A stretch of 64,000 bases of DNA. Origin: a virus. The translations under genes and the position numbers were made by a program. Below, piece by piece: positions 48,686 through 58,713 of the stretch (its first letter is position 1; every line of letters begins with the position of its first letter). Under the pieces are notes generated by a model, which saw only the letters and a list, made by a program, of their open reading frames with translations, made no database searches and was not told the origin of the DNA. The DNA is taken from positions 1 through 64,000 of IMG/VR virus record IMGVR_UViG_3300021376_000039. One strand, written 5' to 3'.

Positions 48686-49888
48686 TTATAGTGTTAAAGA
48701 GAAATCTATCCTATTAATCCATTCACCATTTTTATTATTAACCCAATATATCCACTTATGTGGTTTTTCAAATGTTTTTAAGTCAATTTTTAAGTATTCT
48801 TGGTATTGAAATAAGTCATGTCTATGGATAACATTACCCATTTCATCTTCAATTCCAATATAAATAAAATTAAAATTATCTGTAAATGGTATATAAAGAT
48901 TTAAATTATATGTTTTTTCCAATTTTTTATACCAATCAGTTTTGTCATTTATTGGTGGGTTTGTACCTTTCATTGTTTCAGGATGTAGTATTCTGTTTTT
49001 AAAGTTAATCCCCGCATAATCCTCATAATCTTTATGTGTTCTAACATCACCTAAACCATATATCGTTAAATCAATATTATTATCTTCTTCTTGTAGCATA
49101 TGTCTTAGTCTACGTTTAGACTCATTATCCATTTCCCACCATTGTTTTTCAACAACCCCATTATTTTTATTTTCTTGGTTGAAGTCTGTCCAATGTTTTG
49201 TTCTTCCTTCTCTTGTGTATTCGTGCCAAACAACAGTTTTATGTGGATGGAATAAGTCATAACCTAACGTGTATGAACGAATTGATAAACTAATCTCATC
49301 TCCAGCAAAATATATATTCGGATCATACTTATATTCCTCACAATGTTTTCCAATAGTAAAAAAGAAATGCCCACTAACAAATCTTGCAGGTATTGGTTTT
49401 TCTAGAGTTTGCCAATTTGGAATTGCGTGTGGTCTAAAAAGTATTGTACCTCCAGGTGTGAAATTAGATGCTAACATCATATATGGTTCGACATTTAATA
49501 ATTGGTTATCAGACGGTCGGTACATACCCGCATAAGACGTAATAATTGGTTTTTCTGAACCTGTCATTTTCATCATTTCAATTAATTCTTCATCCCAATT
49601 TTTTAAAAATCTATGATGTGAATCCAACTGCATAGTGTATTCTTCACCATTCCATAATTTTTGAATTTCTGAACGAGCCCAACAAAGTCCTTTACTTTGT
49701 GTCCAATGATAATCTAATATTTTAAATCTATCATCATTTGTAAATTCTTCCATTGATTCGGTTTCGTCTCTTTGCCAACAAATACCGAATGTTAAATTTT
49801 CAGGATATTTTGCTTTGTTAATACAATCTCTAACTGTTGGTAATAATTCGGGGTCCCTATATGACGCTATTTGTACGAATATTTTCAT
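48686..49888 (-). CDS. GT60-type glycosyltransferase (GlcNAc transferase-like)
   Basis: 400 residues. IFVQIASYRDPELLPTVRDCI, FGICWQRDE, GLCWARSEIQKLWNGEEY and LDSHHRF (the metal-binding D-x-H) match the polypeptide GlcNAc-transferase family GT60, known from eukaryotic Skp1 and from trypanosome mucin glycosylation. It sits inside the fibre cluster, just upstream of the Pro-Thr fibre gene on the same strand. Likely modifies phage fibre proteins or, less likely, host surface sugars. Confidence 0.8.
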   Translation of the reverse strand: MKIFVQIASYRDPELLPTVRDCINKAKYPENLTFGICWQRDETESMEEFTNDDRFKILDYHWTQSKGLCWARSEIQKLWNGEEYTMQLDSHHRFLKNWDEELIEMMKMTGSEKPIITSYAGMYRPSDNQLLNVEPYMMLASNFTPGGTILFRPHAIPNWQTLEKPIPARFVSGHFFFTIGKHCEEYKYDPNIYFAGDEISLSIRSYTLGYDLFHPHKTVVWHEYTREGRTKHWTDFNQENKNNGVVEKQWWEMDNESKRRLRHMLQEEDNNIDLTIYGLGDVRTHKDYEDYAGINFKNRILHPETMKGTNPPINDKTDWYKKLEKTYNLNLYIPFTDNFNFIYIGIEDEMGNVIHRHDLFQYQEYLKIDLKTFEKPHKWIYWVNNKNGEWINRIDFSLTL

Positions 49889-49925
49889 AAAATAATATTA
49901 TAAAAATATATTCTTAAATAAAGTA

Positions 49926-51170
49926 TTAACTTGATTGGGATATTGTTAATATGACTGATGGGATTGCCGGACCGTAAGTTGGTGCCGCTTCGTATTGTAA
50001 AAACGTATTATTTTGACTTGCCGTCCACCTAATTTCAAAATACTCACCAGCGTTAAAACTTTCTAAAAAATTCCAAGACGCAACAGATCTATCTCCGTTA
50101 GCACCGTCTAAAGTTACTTCTGTATTTGAATTTGGTAAATTTGATCCATTTTTAAATAACCATATAAAAACTCTAGATTTGGTTCCTGAATTTTTTTCTA
50201 ATTGAGCGGAAAATTGAATATTATATATTCCTCCATATGTAAAAGTATATCTACCACCATTAGAAATTGTAATACCTGACGCAAATGATTGCGTTTCTGC
50301 GCTCATAGTATATATTGTACCAGCAATAGATATTGGTTGATTAATTAATGAATAATAAGAAGCGGATGTGTTTGTTTTTGGTTGCCATGCGGCATTTCCG
50401 TCATTATCTGAAGTTAAAACATAACCATTTGATTGATTTCCGTCAATATATTTAAATGTACCTGTAGTTCCCGTTCCACCAACTTGCAGTGTTGCTGTCG
50501 GATCTTCCGTTCCATCTGGATTTAAACCTAAACCTAATAATCCTGTGGTGTTTGGGTTACCATCACCTTTTAATTTTGTTGTGGCAGCACCATTTAATTC
50601 AAACCATAACGTTGCTTGTGTGTTACCACCTGCAGGATTTATTATCATGCCGTCAACATAATCATTACCTCTTATTTGTATTTTATTTCTCCAAAAATTA
50701 ACACCAGTCGGTGATACGTTTGTTCTTGTATATCCTGTACCCACATACCCCATCAATCCACCACCAGCATTACCACTAAAACTAAAACCATTAAACGCTT
50801 TATTACCATCACTAAAATTATTTGTTGAGTGTAGTATTGCGGTATTTGCACTAAAAAAAGTAAAAATTCCTCCTAAATTTGTAGTATTACCACTGTATAT
50901 TGCAGGTGAATTAGTTTGTAAAATTTGATTAGATAAAAAGTGTGTGTCGTCCCAAACAGTTATTGGGGAACAACCGTGAACATTTTTTACGTATAAATCA
51001 TTTATACAATATCCGGATATTGAATCAAATAGTTGATTTATTGACGCTTTATATGATGATCCATCAGGGTCTTGTGAAGTATCTCCCGTTATAACAATAT
51101 GTATTAAATCATTAGTTGTTACTCCTGTAGATAGTGTTCTATCTGTTAGTCTTTGATAAATTACCGGCAT
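49926..51170 (-). CDS. Tail fibre protein with C1q/TNF-like tip (414 aa)
   Basis: N-terminal attachment region nearly identical in pattern to the SHAEG fibre (NDLIHIVITGDTSQDPDGSSYKA, then CINDLYVKNVHGCSPITVWDD). The C-terminal 130 residues (GGRYTFTYGGIYNIQFSAQLEKN ... RVFIWLFKNGS ... AGEYFEIRWTASQ) form a C1q/TNF-like jelly roll, common at trimeric receptor-binding tips. A TATTTATA box lies upstream. Confidence 0.8.
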   Translation of the reverse strand: MPVIYQRLTDRTLSTGVTTNDLIHIVITGDTSQDPDGSSYKASINQLFDSISGYCINDLYVKNVHGCSPITVWDDTHFLSNQILQTNSPAIYSGNTTNLGGIFTFFSANTAILHSTNNFSDGNKAFNGFSFSGNAGGGLMGYVGTGYTRTNVSPTGVNFWRNKIQIRGNDYVDGMIINPAGGNTQATLWFELNGAATTKLKGDGNPNTTGLLGLGLNPDGTEDPTATLQVGGTGTTGTFKYIDGNQSNGYVLTSDNDGNAAWQPKTNTSASYYSLINQPISIAGTIYTMSAETQSFASGITISNGGRYTFTYGGIYNIQFSAQLEKNSGTKSRVFIWLFKNGSNLPNSNTEVTLDGANGDRSVASWNFLESFNAGEYFEIRWTASQNNTFLQYEAAPTYGPAIPSVILTISQSS

Positions 51171-51201
51171 GTTTTTATTTTATAAATACTTTGTTTTAAT
51201 T

Positions 51202-51486
51202 TTATTCGAACATATAGTTGTTGCCGTCCATAAAAATAAATAAATTACCATCTTGAAATATTTTTTGTCCACAGATTAGGGATTGGTAATGAATGCACCC
51301 ATTTGTATCTATTATTTTTACGTTTAAATTATTTTCGTAAGGAAAATAATATTCAGTATTAAAACTTACGGTAGGTGGTATAAATGTTGTTCCCGATACA
51401 TAAAAACAAGAGGTGTTTGTTACATCACATATGAATACGTCATATGGTGCCTGCCCGCTAGTTACTCCTGTTACTTCTATTAACAT
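51202..51486 (-). CDS. Single Ig-like domain protein, fibre-associated (94 aa)
   Basis: VTSGQAPYDVFICDVTNTSCF ... VKIIDTNGCIHYQ ... LFIFMDGNNYMFE. Closely related to the 46532 protein (same APYD/SPYD-CD start and FMDG end). Abuts the 51487 paralogue with no gap. Confidence 0.6.
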   Translation of the reverse strand: MLIEVTGVTSGQAPYDVFICDVTNTSCFYVSGTTFIPPTVSFNTEYYFPYENNLNVKIIDTNGCIHYQSLICGQKIFQDGNLFIFMDGNNYMFE

Positions 51487-51774
51487 CTATATCCAAACTA
51501 ATCTATCCCCACTTTCTGTGGTTATTATGAGTGCCGTCTCAGTTAATATAAAAAATGTGTCGGCAGGACAATAAACATACTTGAATATCAAACATCCCGT
51601 ACTATCAACTAACTTGATTAGTAAAACTTGAGCTGATGAAAAAAAAGAGTTAAGTGTATATGTTGTTCCTGTTGACCCCAACAAAAAACAGTTATTCATG
51701 TATTGGTCACATACATAAAACTGATATGGAGGTGTCCCTCCTGTCTCTCCTGATATAATTAATTGTGATGGCAT
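51487..51774 (-). CDS. Single Ig-like domain protein, fibre-associated (95 aa)
   Basis: GETGGTPPYQFYVCDQYMNNCF ... LIKLVDSTGCLIF. Third member of the family; its C-terminus differs (TTESGDRLVWI). Shares one base with the large SprB-repeat fibre gene upstream, so it may be a detached domain of it. Confidence 0.6.
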   Translation of the reverse strand: MPSQLIISGETGGTPPYQFYVCDQYMNNCFLLGSTGTTYTLNSFFSSAQVLLIKLVDSTGCLIFKYVYCPADTFFILTETALIITTESGDRLVWI

Positions 51775-54700
51775 TATGGACAGGTTTGAACATTTGTTAT
51801 TACACCTGAAGCATCAACTTGAATTACATATTTAGTATCATATATGAACCCTGAATAGTATCCAAGACCTATTGGTACCGGTGCATTATAAACTGAAATC
51901 CAATTATTATTTCCATTTACTATATTAGCTCCCGTTGTTCCTGAGTAAACCGTAGAACCCACATTAGGTGTTAGACCAATATTACCTATTCTGTATGATG
52001 TATTATAAGTAATATTGTTGCAAGCATCGCCACTTGTTGTTGCAGAAATTGCGTTAACCCCAATCATATTTTTATTACCACTAATTGGGCTAGTGTATCT
52101 CCATCTTAACCATGAAGAACCGGTTCCCGGCGGTCCAATAGTGGAACCTGAACTTGAATTTAATATTTCTAAATAATGTATTTTTTGTCCGTAAACATTG
52201 GTGTGTGTTGTGGCACTAGATATTAATGTTAAAGTACCAATCCCTGAACTATTTGTTGATGCGGTAAATGTATTGGCACTATATTCATCGTAATTAATGC
52301 CGTTTATTGATGTTCCTCCTGAAAAATTAATCAAATTTGGTAACGTCAATCTCATTGTAAGAATTTCATTAGGTGCTCCTGAATATGATATAGTTCCAGA
52401 TTCAACACCAGATAAAGGCCAAATACTACTACCAACATTAGCAAATGATGTTGATGTGTATAATGCTTCATATGTTACTGGTGGTGCTGGGCATAATGTC
52501 CCCGTGCAGGTTACATCATAAACCACAGTTAAACTTAAACTAAAATCAGCATCAGATAATGGGTCTTCATCACCATCACAATTAGAATATATTGTAAGTG
52601 TATTATTTAATAAATTTATCTCATAACTTTGGATTTGTGGTATACCTGATAGTATGTCCTCTATGGTTGTTTGCCAAACCGTATCTTGTGGAACATCATT
52701 TAAAGTTGTTGCAGTGTAGAATGTTTGTGTATAAGCGCTCCCATTAATATCAACTTGACAAATAAGTTCTGCAGAATTTAAAGAACAACCCGTATAACCT
52801 GAAGTTATATCTAAATAACCTTCATTTAACATTTCAGAAAGTCCTCTTTTTGTCCCAACCGTCGTTGTAAAAGTACTATTACAAACATTAAACAATTGAT
52901 ATGATGTAGGTGTGATTCCGTTACAATCAATTGAGAAGTACTGAATATCGTAACATCCGTTACTATCGGTTATCTCTACGTAATAGTTACCCGCCGAAAG
53001 TCCTGATATTGTAGAACCCGTTTGTCCATTACTCCAATTATATGTAAATGTTGGTTCTCCTTGATATATAACAACGCTGGCGGATCCGTCATTTCCATTT
53101 ACACAATTATTCTTTTGTACTGACGTAACGAGTTGTCCCGCAGTTGTAATAGTAAACCCTGTTGATACTGCACATCCATCGATATCAGTTACTGTTATGG
53201 TATAGTTTCCAGGAAATAAGTTGTTATACGTTACTGCAGTGCTTGATGTATCAATTAATGTGTCCCCATTACTTAATACATAATCTAAAACACCATTATA
53301 ACCACTATATACTTCAACATATGCAATTCCATTAGCAATACCACATGTTGATCCTGTTGTTGTTGCACTTATATTAAATTTCTGTTCAGATGTTACATTT
53401 AATGTCGTTGTATAAATACAATCAGTTCCTGAACCGGAAATAGTTAATAAGTAAGTATCGTTTTGTAAATTTGTAAAATTGTTAGTTTGATTTAAACTTG
53501 TATTTTGAATAACTTGATTAGTGTTTTGTCCTGATAAAATATAAGTATAGTATCCCCCTAATCCCGCAATTTGTACATTAATTTCTCCGTTATTTTGATT
53601 ACAATTAGAATTATTAACCATTATATCAACAACGTTAAATCCACCAACAGGACTTAAAAAACCACTTAATGTTGTTTCACAAAAATTAGCATCTCTTACA
53701 ACTACTTGGTATGTTCCTGCAGCTAAATTAGTTAATGTGAATGTGTTTGACAAAGTATAACCAACCTGAGCAGTAGATGCTGAATAGTAAAATGGTGCAG
53801 TACCACCTGTAAGTATATACGTTAAACTTCCGTCAGACGCAAAACAACTCGGTGTTGATGCGCTTAATAATCCAATTCCTAATGGACTTGCAGCCCCAAT
53901 ATATTCACTTTTTGTTAATTCACATCCACTACTATCAGTCACAGTACAAGTATAAACTCCTTGTGTTAGTCCTGTTATTAATTGTGTTGTTTCACCATTA
54001 CTCCATAAATAAGTGTAAGGTCCCGTACCTGTTAAACCTGTTACCGCTAACTTACCTTGATTAATAACACAATTTGAGGTGTTAACAACCCAAAACCCGT
54101 AATCTAAAGAAGTACTTGCCGATATTATTGCGTTTTCTGTATTTGCAGTTGTAAATCCATAATCAAAAACTGTTGCATAATATATTCCGCTTGGTAACCC
54201 ATTAAAATCATAAGGTAATGTTCCTGTCGTTTGGACATCATATAACACACTATCTTTATATAACATTATGGTATATGGTGAACCTGAAGATGTAGCACTA
54301 ATAGATAAATAACCTGTATCCGTACCACATGTTGTTCCGCTAGCAGTCACAATGTTAGCTTCAAAACAATCTGTAACTAAAACATTAATATATAATTCAT
54401 TGTTTTGTAAACCTATAGAATCATTTAATCTGAATACATAAGTACCACCCGTTAATCCGGTAAAAGTTATAGGTCCACTACTTGTTTGAGCAGTTAAAGT
54501 TCCCGGTATAATATTATCAATAGTGTATGGTGGAATTCCACCATAAGAATTAAATACAACAGTTCCTGTTGTTGAGTCACATAATCCTGTAAGTTGGAAC
54601 CCATAACTTAAAGGTCCTTGATCACAGCTTTGGGTACATGTTATACCTGTCGCAATGTAAACACCTCTTGCACTACCTGAGTAAGCCTCATCAATACAGA

Positions 54701-54791
54701 TACTCTCACCTAAAGAAACTCCTGTTTGATATTGTCCACAACAATCAAAGTATTCGTATACACCACCCGTTAAACCTGATACACAAGCCAT
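51774..54791 (-). CDS. Large tail fibre with many SprB-type repeats (1005 aa)
   Basis: At least six Ig-like repeats of the SprB kind, for example LTGTGPYTYLWSNGETTQ, LTQGVYTCTVTDSSGCE, GEPTFTYNWSNGQTGSTI, LSAGNYYVEITDSNGC. N-terminus Cys-rich (GGVYEYFDCCGQYQTG, CTQSCDQG). C-terminal 250 residues are a different beta domain. SprB is the mobile adhesin that flavobacteria use for gliding, so the phage fibre resembles a host surface protein. Confidence 0.8.
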   Translation of the reverse strand: MACVSGLTGGVYEYFDCCGQYQTGVSLGESICIDEAYSGSARGVYIATGITCTQSCDQGPLSYGFQLTGLCDSTTGTVVFNSYGGIPPYTIDNIIPGTLTAQTSSGPITFTGLTGGTYVFRLNDSIGLQNNELYINVLVTDCFEANIVTASGTTCGTDTGYLSISATSSGSPYTIMLYKDSVLYDVQTTGTLPYDFNGLPSGIYYATVFDYGFTTANTENAIISASTSLDYGFWVVNTSNCVINQGKLAVTGLTGTGPYTYLWSNGETTQLITGLTQGVYTCTVTDSSGCELTKSEYIGAASPLGIGLLSASTPSCFASDGSLTYILTGGTAPFYYSASTAQVGYTLSNTFTLTNLAAGTYQVVVRDANFCETTLSGFLSPVGGFNVVDIMVNNSNCNQNNGEINVQIAGLGGYYTYILSGQNTNQVIQNTSLNQTNNFTNLQNDTYLLTISGSGTDCIYTTTLNVTSEQKFNISATTTGSTCGIANGIAYVEVYSGYNGVLDYVLSNGDTLIDTSSTAVTYNNLFPGNYTITVTDIDGCAVSTGFTITTAGQLVTSVQKNNCVNGNDGSASVVIYQGEPTFTYNWSNGQTGSTISGLSAGNYYVEITDSNGCYDIQYFSIDCNGITPTSYQLFNVCNSTFTTTVGTKRGLSEMLNEGYLDITSGYTGCSLNSAELICQVDINGSAYTQTFYTATTLNDVPQDTVWQTTIEDILSGIPQIQSYEINLLNNTLTIYSNCDGDEDPLSDADFSLSLTVVYDVTCTGTLCPAPPVTYEALYTSTSFANVGSSIWPLSGVESGTISYSGAPNEILTMRLTLPNLINFSGGTSINGINYDEYSANTFTASTNSSGIGTLTLISSATTHTNVYGQKIHYLEILNSSSGSTIGPPGTGSSWLRWRYTSPISGNKNMIGVNAISATTSGDACNNITYNTSYRIGNIGLTPNVGSTVYSGTTGANIVNGNNNWISVYNAPVPIGLGYYSGFIYDTKYVIQVDASGVITNVQTCP

Positions 54792-54819
54792 ATTTTTTTT
54801 TAATTTATATTTTTATTTA

Positions 54820-57771
54820 TCATGGTGTAACCGATTGGGTACAATTTATTTGTAAATCAACACCAATATTTAAATACAGAGTTTTATTTGTAAAATTATC
54901 GTAACAAGTTGAGTTACTAACAATTAAAGTATTACCAGCAAAATAATAATTAAGTCCATAATTATATAACCCCTCCAAGTATGTGTTTGCGGCATTTGAT
55001 AAGTCAGTAAGCGTGGGGTATCCGTAGATTCCGTAACCTGTGTAAAATTGTTGTTGAATAAGGACCTGTGAATCTAATCGACAATCAATATACCAATTAG
55101 TTACAATACTATTCAAATCACAGTCACTTTGAGTAAACCCACTATTACTCAAAACATTGTTTAAAGCATAACTAAGGATTAAGGACGGGTCAGTAACGGT
55201 GTTACACTTTAATGTTTGATCAATACAATCATAACTAAAAGGTTCCCCATTGTAAGTACAAGGTACACAAGCAACAGGAATAAATGAACATCCTCTTTGT
55301 CTTCTCCAAACAAACTTTTGTCTATGAAAAATAGAGTTTTCCATTTTTTGTCCTGTTAACCAAAGAGTAGTGGCAGGAACTACTTGTTCTAAAAGTCTTT
55401 GCCAATGATCTCCTAAACCTAAAGTATAATCGATCATTTTTTGGTAAGTAAATTTATTAGATGGTATTCCTACAGTTTGTTCAGATTCTAAGTATCTCCA
55501 AAATACTGATTGTAAGGTTGGATACCCTCCGGTTTTTCCATCAAATATTGTTTGTCTATTTCTTACATTAATAAAATTATTATAGAAGGTTTGTGCAAAT
55601 TCAAAAAAAGTTTTTTCTTTTGGTTTAGGATTTATAAAAGTCCAATCAATATTTCCAGGGTATGGATATGGTGTAGTTAAACCTGAATTTGGTATTGGGT
55701 AATTATATTTAACAGACATGTCCCATATATCATATGTTATACCTTGCCCCATATTAGTATAAAGTTCAATGTTTTTAGAATTTATCACTAATCTATCGTC
55801 ACTAACATTATAATCAACACCGTTAAAGTTAGAACCATCTTTTCTATTACCCGTATCATTAACCGCCCATGACTTTTGGTTATCACTTACTTTTGTTAGA
55901 GTATATCCTTCAGCAATATCAGGAAAGTCTCTAAATCTATCCATATATTCCTGTCCATAACTAAATGGTTTTAATGAAGAAATTAGATATGGATTTGTTG
56001 GGTTAAATGAAGAATTTACTGAATCTGCAACTTCAGGGGATCTATGTTGAGGACTTTTTTCAAACCATCCGGCACCTTTTTGAAAAAAGTTATCGTCTGT
56101 TGTTGCAGGACTTTTCGGATATCCGTCACTATCTATACCGTAATCATTAAGAGTGGTTGAGATGAGGTTGATAACTCCACTACAGGTATAACCTGTATAT
56201 ATATTACCCATAATACTGAAAGTATTTGCCGGATTCAATACCGGTGTTTCTACATATGAAGTTCCTCCTGATATCTTACAATACTTTTCATAAAATTCAT
56301 CATAGTTAATTTTTGTGTCCGCCAAATAAATAACTTCATTGAATTCTATTAATGCTTCAGGTGCACCAATAAATCTCATCACATATTCTAAAGACTGTCT
56401 AGTACCTTTTTTCCTAAACATATATGCTGAATTTAATATTAAATTTCTATAATATTCGTAATTTAATTCTGTCGGTGTCGATGATACCGCTTGTCCCGGA
56501 AATATTTGTTTTGCATTAGGATCAAAAACAGAATTAACAAATCCTTCATTTGTTATTGGTGATATATCTGAATTTATACCTAATGTTTTTGCTAAATTAG
56601 TTAATAACTGTGATGGTATATCATTACCAACTTGGTAGTTGACTGAATTCATATTTGCTAAAGCGTCTATGAATTTTTTTACTTCATCGAAACTTCTACC
56701 ATATATTTGTAAAACTTTTTCTATTTTTTGATCTTGGGTGTCAAATTCTTTAAATGAACCTGTAATTAAAAATCTACTTATTAAATTTGTTTTATACTCA
56801 TCTAATTTTTCCGCAAGAAACTGAACATCGTTTATATACTTTTCAAATTTAGAACCGTTAATATCTAAATTCCAATACTTATCTAAAGGCCAAGTAACTT
56901 GTTTACTATATAGAGTATATTTACCTGCCGCGTCATAATCAGGATACGTGAATGTTGCAGTGTATTTAGGGTATGATGATCTATTTAATAAAAAATCTTC
57001 AATTTCATCAAAATTATTTAAAAATTCTTTTTCGGTTACCTCATTATTTGGTTTAATTACTAAATTAAAAGTTGATGCGGTAGTATCGGGAAACATTTCA
57101 CCCTTAACTGTTATGGTCAAAGTACCACCTGTCATATTTTCAACAGGTACCATATCAGTTATTTTATATTCATCTTTAACATCCCTAAAATACGCAGCAT
57201 ACCCTTCAAAATTATTAGTCATATCTCGATATGGACTAACAGGTATTGGTCTTGTTGAAATATTTCTTGCGGCATTTTCTGAATAATCGATACCGAAAGG
57301 ATTGTAAATTAAACCTGTATCAATATCAAATGTTGTTTCATCGTTTTTTCTATCGTAAGTAATATTAAATGCAGTGTTTCCTGTGTAAAGTCCTGTAATT
57401 TGTCTTGGATATACTTCTAAAGCTGCTGGAAAATAATTTATTACCTTTATAATAGACGCTGATAATCTTTTTTGTAACGAACCATAAAGAGAAAAACTTG
57501 TAATTTCTGAAATATCAAAATTAGGATAAACTTTAAATGTTTTTTCAATGATTTTTTTTATTTCTTGTATGTTATCTATTTTAAGATTCTCTAACGTATA
57601 TGGGTTAGAGAATATTCCCGTATCAAACTTTCTATTTGTTTTTTCGTATATAGCACTAGTAAACTCAAAATTACCTTGCGTTAGTCCTCCTCCGTCAACG
57701 ATTTGGAAACCAACTAAATTGTCAGAAAAGGTTTTTACACCTCCAGGTGGGAAAAATATTTTATTTGCCAT
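54820..57771 (-). CDS. Baseplate or tail structural protein (983 aa)
   Basis: MANKIFFPPGGVKTFSDNLVGFQI..., large mixed alpha/beta protein. The central helical part (EKVLQIYGRSFDEVKKFIDALANMNSV, then LLTNLAKTLGI) recalls tail-protein-I-like baseplate proteins. The C-terminus is Cys-rich (CSFIPVACVPCTYNGEPFSYDC). Exact T4 equivalent not assigned. It overlaps the next gene by one base and belongs to the baseplate operon. Confidence 0.7.
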   Translation of the reverse strand: MANKIFFPPGGVKTFSDNLVGFQIVDGGGLTQGNFEFTSAIYEKTNRKFDTGIFSNPYTLENLKIDNIQEIKKIIEKTFKVYPNFDISEITSFSLYGSLQKRLSASIIKVINYFPAALEVYPRQITGLYTGNTAFNITYDRKNDETTFDIDTGLIYNPFGIDYSENAARNISTRPIPVSPYRDMTNNFEGYAAYFRDVKDEYKITDMVPVENMTGGTLTITVKGEMFPDTTASTFNLVIKPNNEVTEKEFLNNFDEIEDFLLNRSSYPKYTATFTYPDYDAAGKYTLYSKQVTWPLDKYWNLDINGSKFEKYINDVQFLAEKLDEYKTNLISRFLITGSFKEFDTQDQKIEKVLQIYGRSFDEVKKFIDALANMNSVNYQVGNDIPSQLLTNLAKTLGINSDISPITNEGFVNSVFDPNAKQIFPGQAVSSTPTELNYEYYRNLILNSAYMFRKKGTRQSLEYVMRFIGAPEALIEFNEVIYLADTKINYDEFYEKYCKISGGTSYVETPVLNPANTFSIMGNIYTGYTCSGVINLISTTLNDYGIDSDGYPKSPATTDDNFFQKGAGWFEKSPQHRSPEVADSVNSSFNPTNPYLISSLKPFSYGQEYMDRFRDFPDIAEGYTLTKVSDNQKSWAVNDTGNRKDGSNFNGVDYNVSDDRLVINSKNIELYTNMGQGITYDIWDMSVKYNYPIPNSGLTTPYPYPGNIDWTFINPKPKEKTFFEFAQTFYNNFINVRNRQTIFDGKTGGYPTLQSVFWRYLESEQTVGIPSNKFTYQKMIDYTLGLGDHWQRLLEQVVPATTLWLTGQKMENSIFHRQKFVWRRQRGCSFIPVACVPCTYNGEPFSYDCIDQTLKCNTVTDPSLILSYALNNVLSNSGFTQSDCDLNSIVTNWYIDCRLDSQVLIQQQFYTGYGIYGYPTLTDLSNAANTYLEGLYNYGLNYYFAGNTLIVSNSTCYDNFTNKTLYLNIGVDLQINCTQSVTP

Positions 57772-58679
57772 TAACTAATAATATTTGTAAAGTTTTTACT
57801 AAAGTCTATATTATTACCTCTATCTTGTCTAACCTCATACAATAATTCATTGAAGTTATCTCTAACTTCAAATAGGTTATATTGCTTGTAGATGTTCCCT
57901 CCACTATCGTAAAGAGTATAAATTCCGTCCTCAATACTTTTAGTTTGATTACCGTAAAGGGCAATTGCAATTGTATCTAAATCGTAATCAGCCATTTGTA
58001 TATCAATAGTGATTGGATTAAAAAAAGTATTGGTGACAATAATATTTTGATTAGGTTGTCCAATAAAAGGAGTTGCATTTGGTTTATTTGTTGGCGACGA
58101 CGACGGTGACAGTGTACAAAATACTAAGTCACTACCTCCATCAACATATCTATATCTTATACTTTTTTGTGATGAGTTTACTTGTTCTGTTACAACAGGT
58201 TCACAAAAAAACGATGATGTTACAATTCTATAAAAATTAGGTATTTTTGTACCATCTTGATTTAAATATTCTACTCTATAACCAACCAATCCTTGATTTG
58301 TAAATTTGTTTCTAAACTGTGAAGGAACTTGATTTATATCTATAACAATACCTTTTACGTTTGGTAATGCAGATAAAATTCCACAATCACTGATTGTTGT
58401 TCTTATTTCTGCTGGTCGTAAATAAACCGTATATATTCCTTTTTTATTAAATTCAGATGCCGGTAGTTTTAAACTATATAAACCACCTAATATTTCAACG
58501 TTAGCGTTTCCACCTGTATTTGAATTATGAAAATACGGTGTTAAAATACTTCTTGAGTTTAATTTTTTTAATAGAAAATTATCTGTAACGTCTCTTGATA
58601 CAGTATAATGTAATATTATATCAACATCGTCAGGTGATACATCAGCCGGTCTAACAATTCCATACGTTCCTAATGCCAT
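57771..58679 (-). CDS. Baseplate or tail structural protein (302 aa)
   Basis: MALGTYGIVRPADVSPDDVDIILHY... an opening I associate with T4-like phage structural proteins. Beta-rich, no enzymatic motif. A looser TATTTATA box lies upstream. Probably interacts with the large 54820 protein. Confidence 0.65.
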   Translation of the reverse strand: MALGTYGIVRPADVSPDDVDIILHYTVSRDVTDNFLLKKLNSRSILTPYFHNSNTGGNANVEILGGLYSLKLPASEFNKKGIYTVYLRPAEIRTTISDCGILSALPNVKGIVIDINQVPSQFRNKFTNQGLVGYRVEYLNQDGTKIPNFYRIVTSSFFCEPVVTEQVNSSQKSIRYRYVDGGSDLVFCTLSPSSSPTNKPNATPFIGQPNQNIIVTNTFFNPITIDIQMADYDLDTIAIALYGNQTKSIEDGIYTLYDSGGNIYKQYNLFEVRDNFNELLYEVRQDRGNNIDFSKNFTNIIS

Positions 58680-58713
58680 TTTTTTATTTTATAAATAGTT
58701 TATATTGTTTTTT

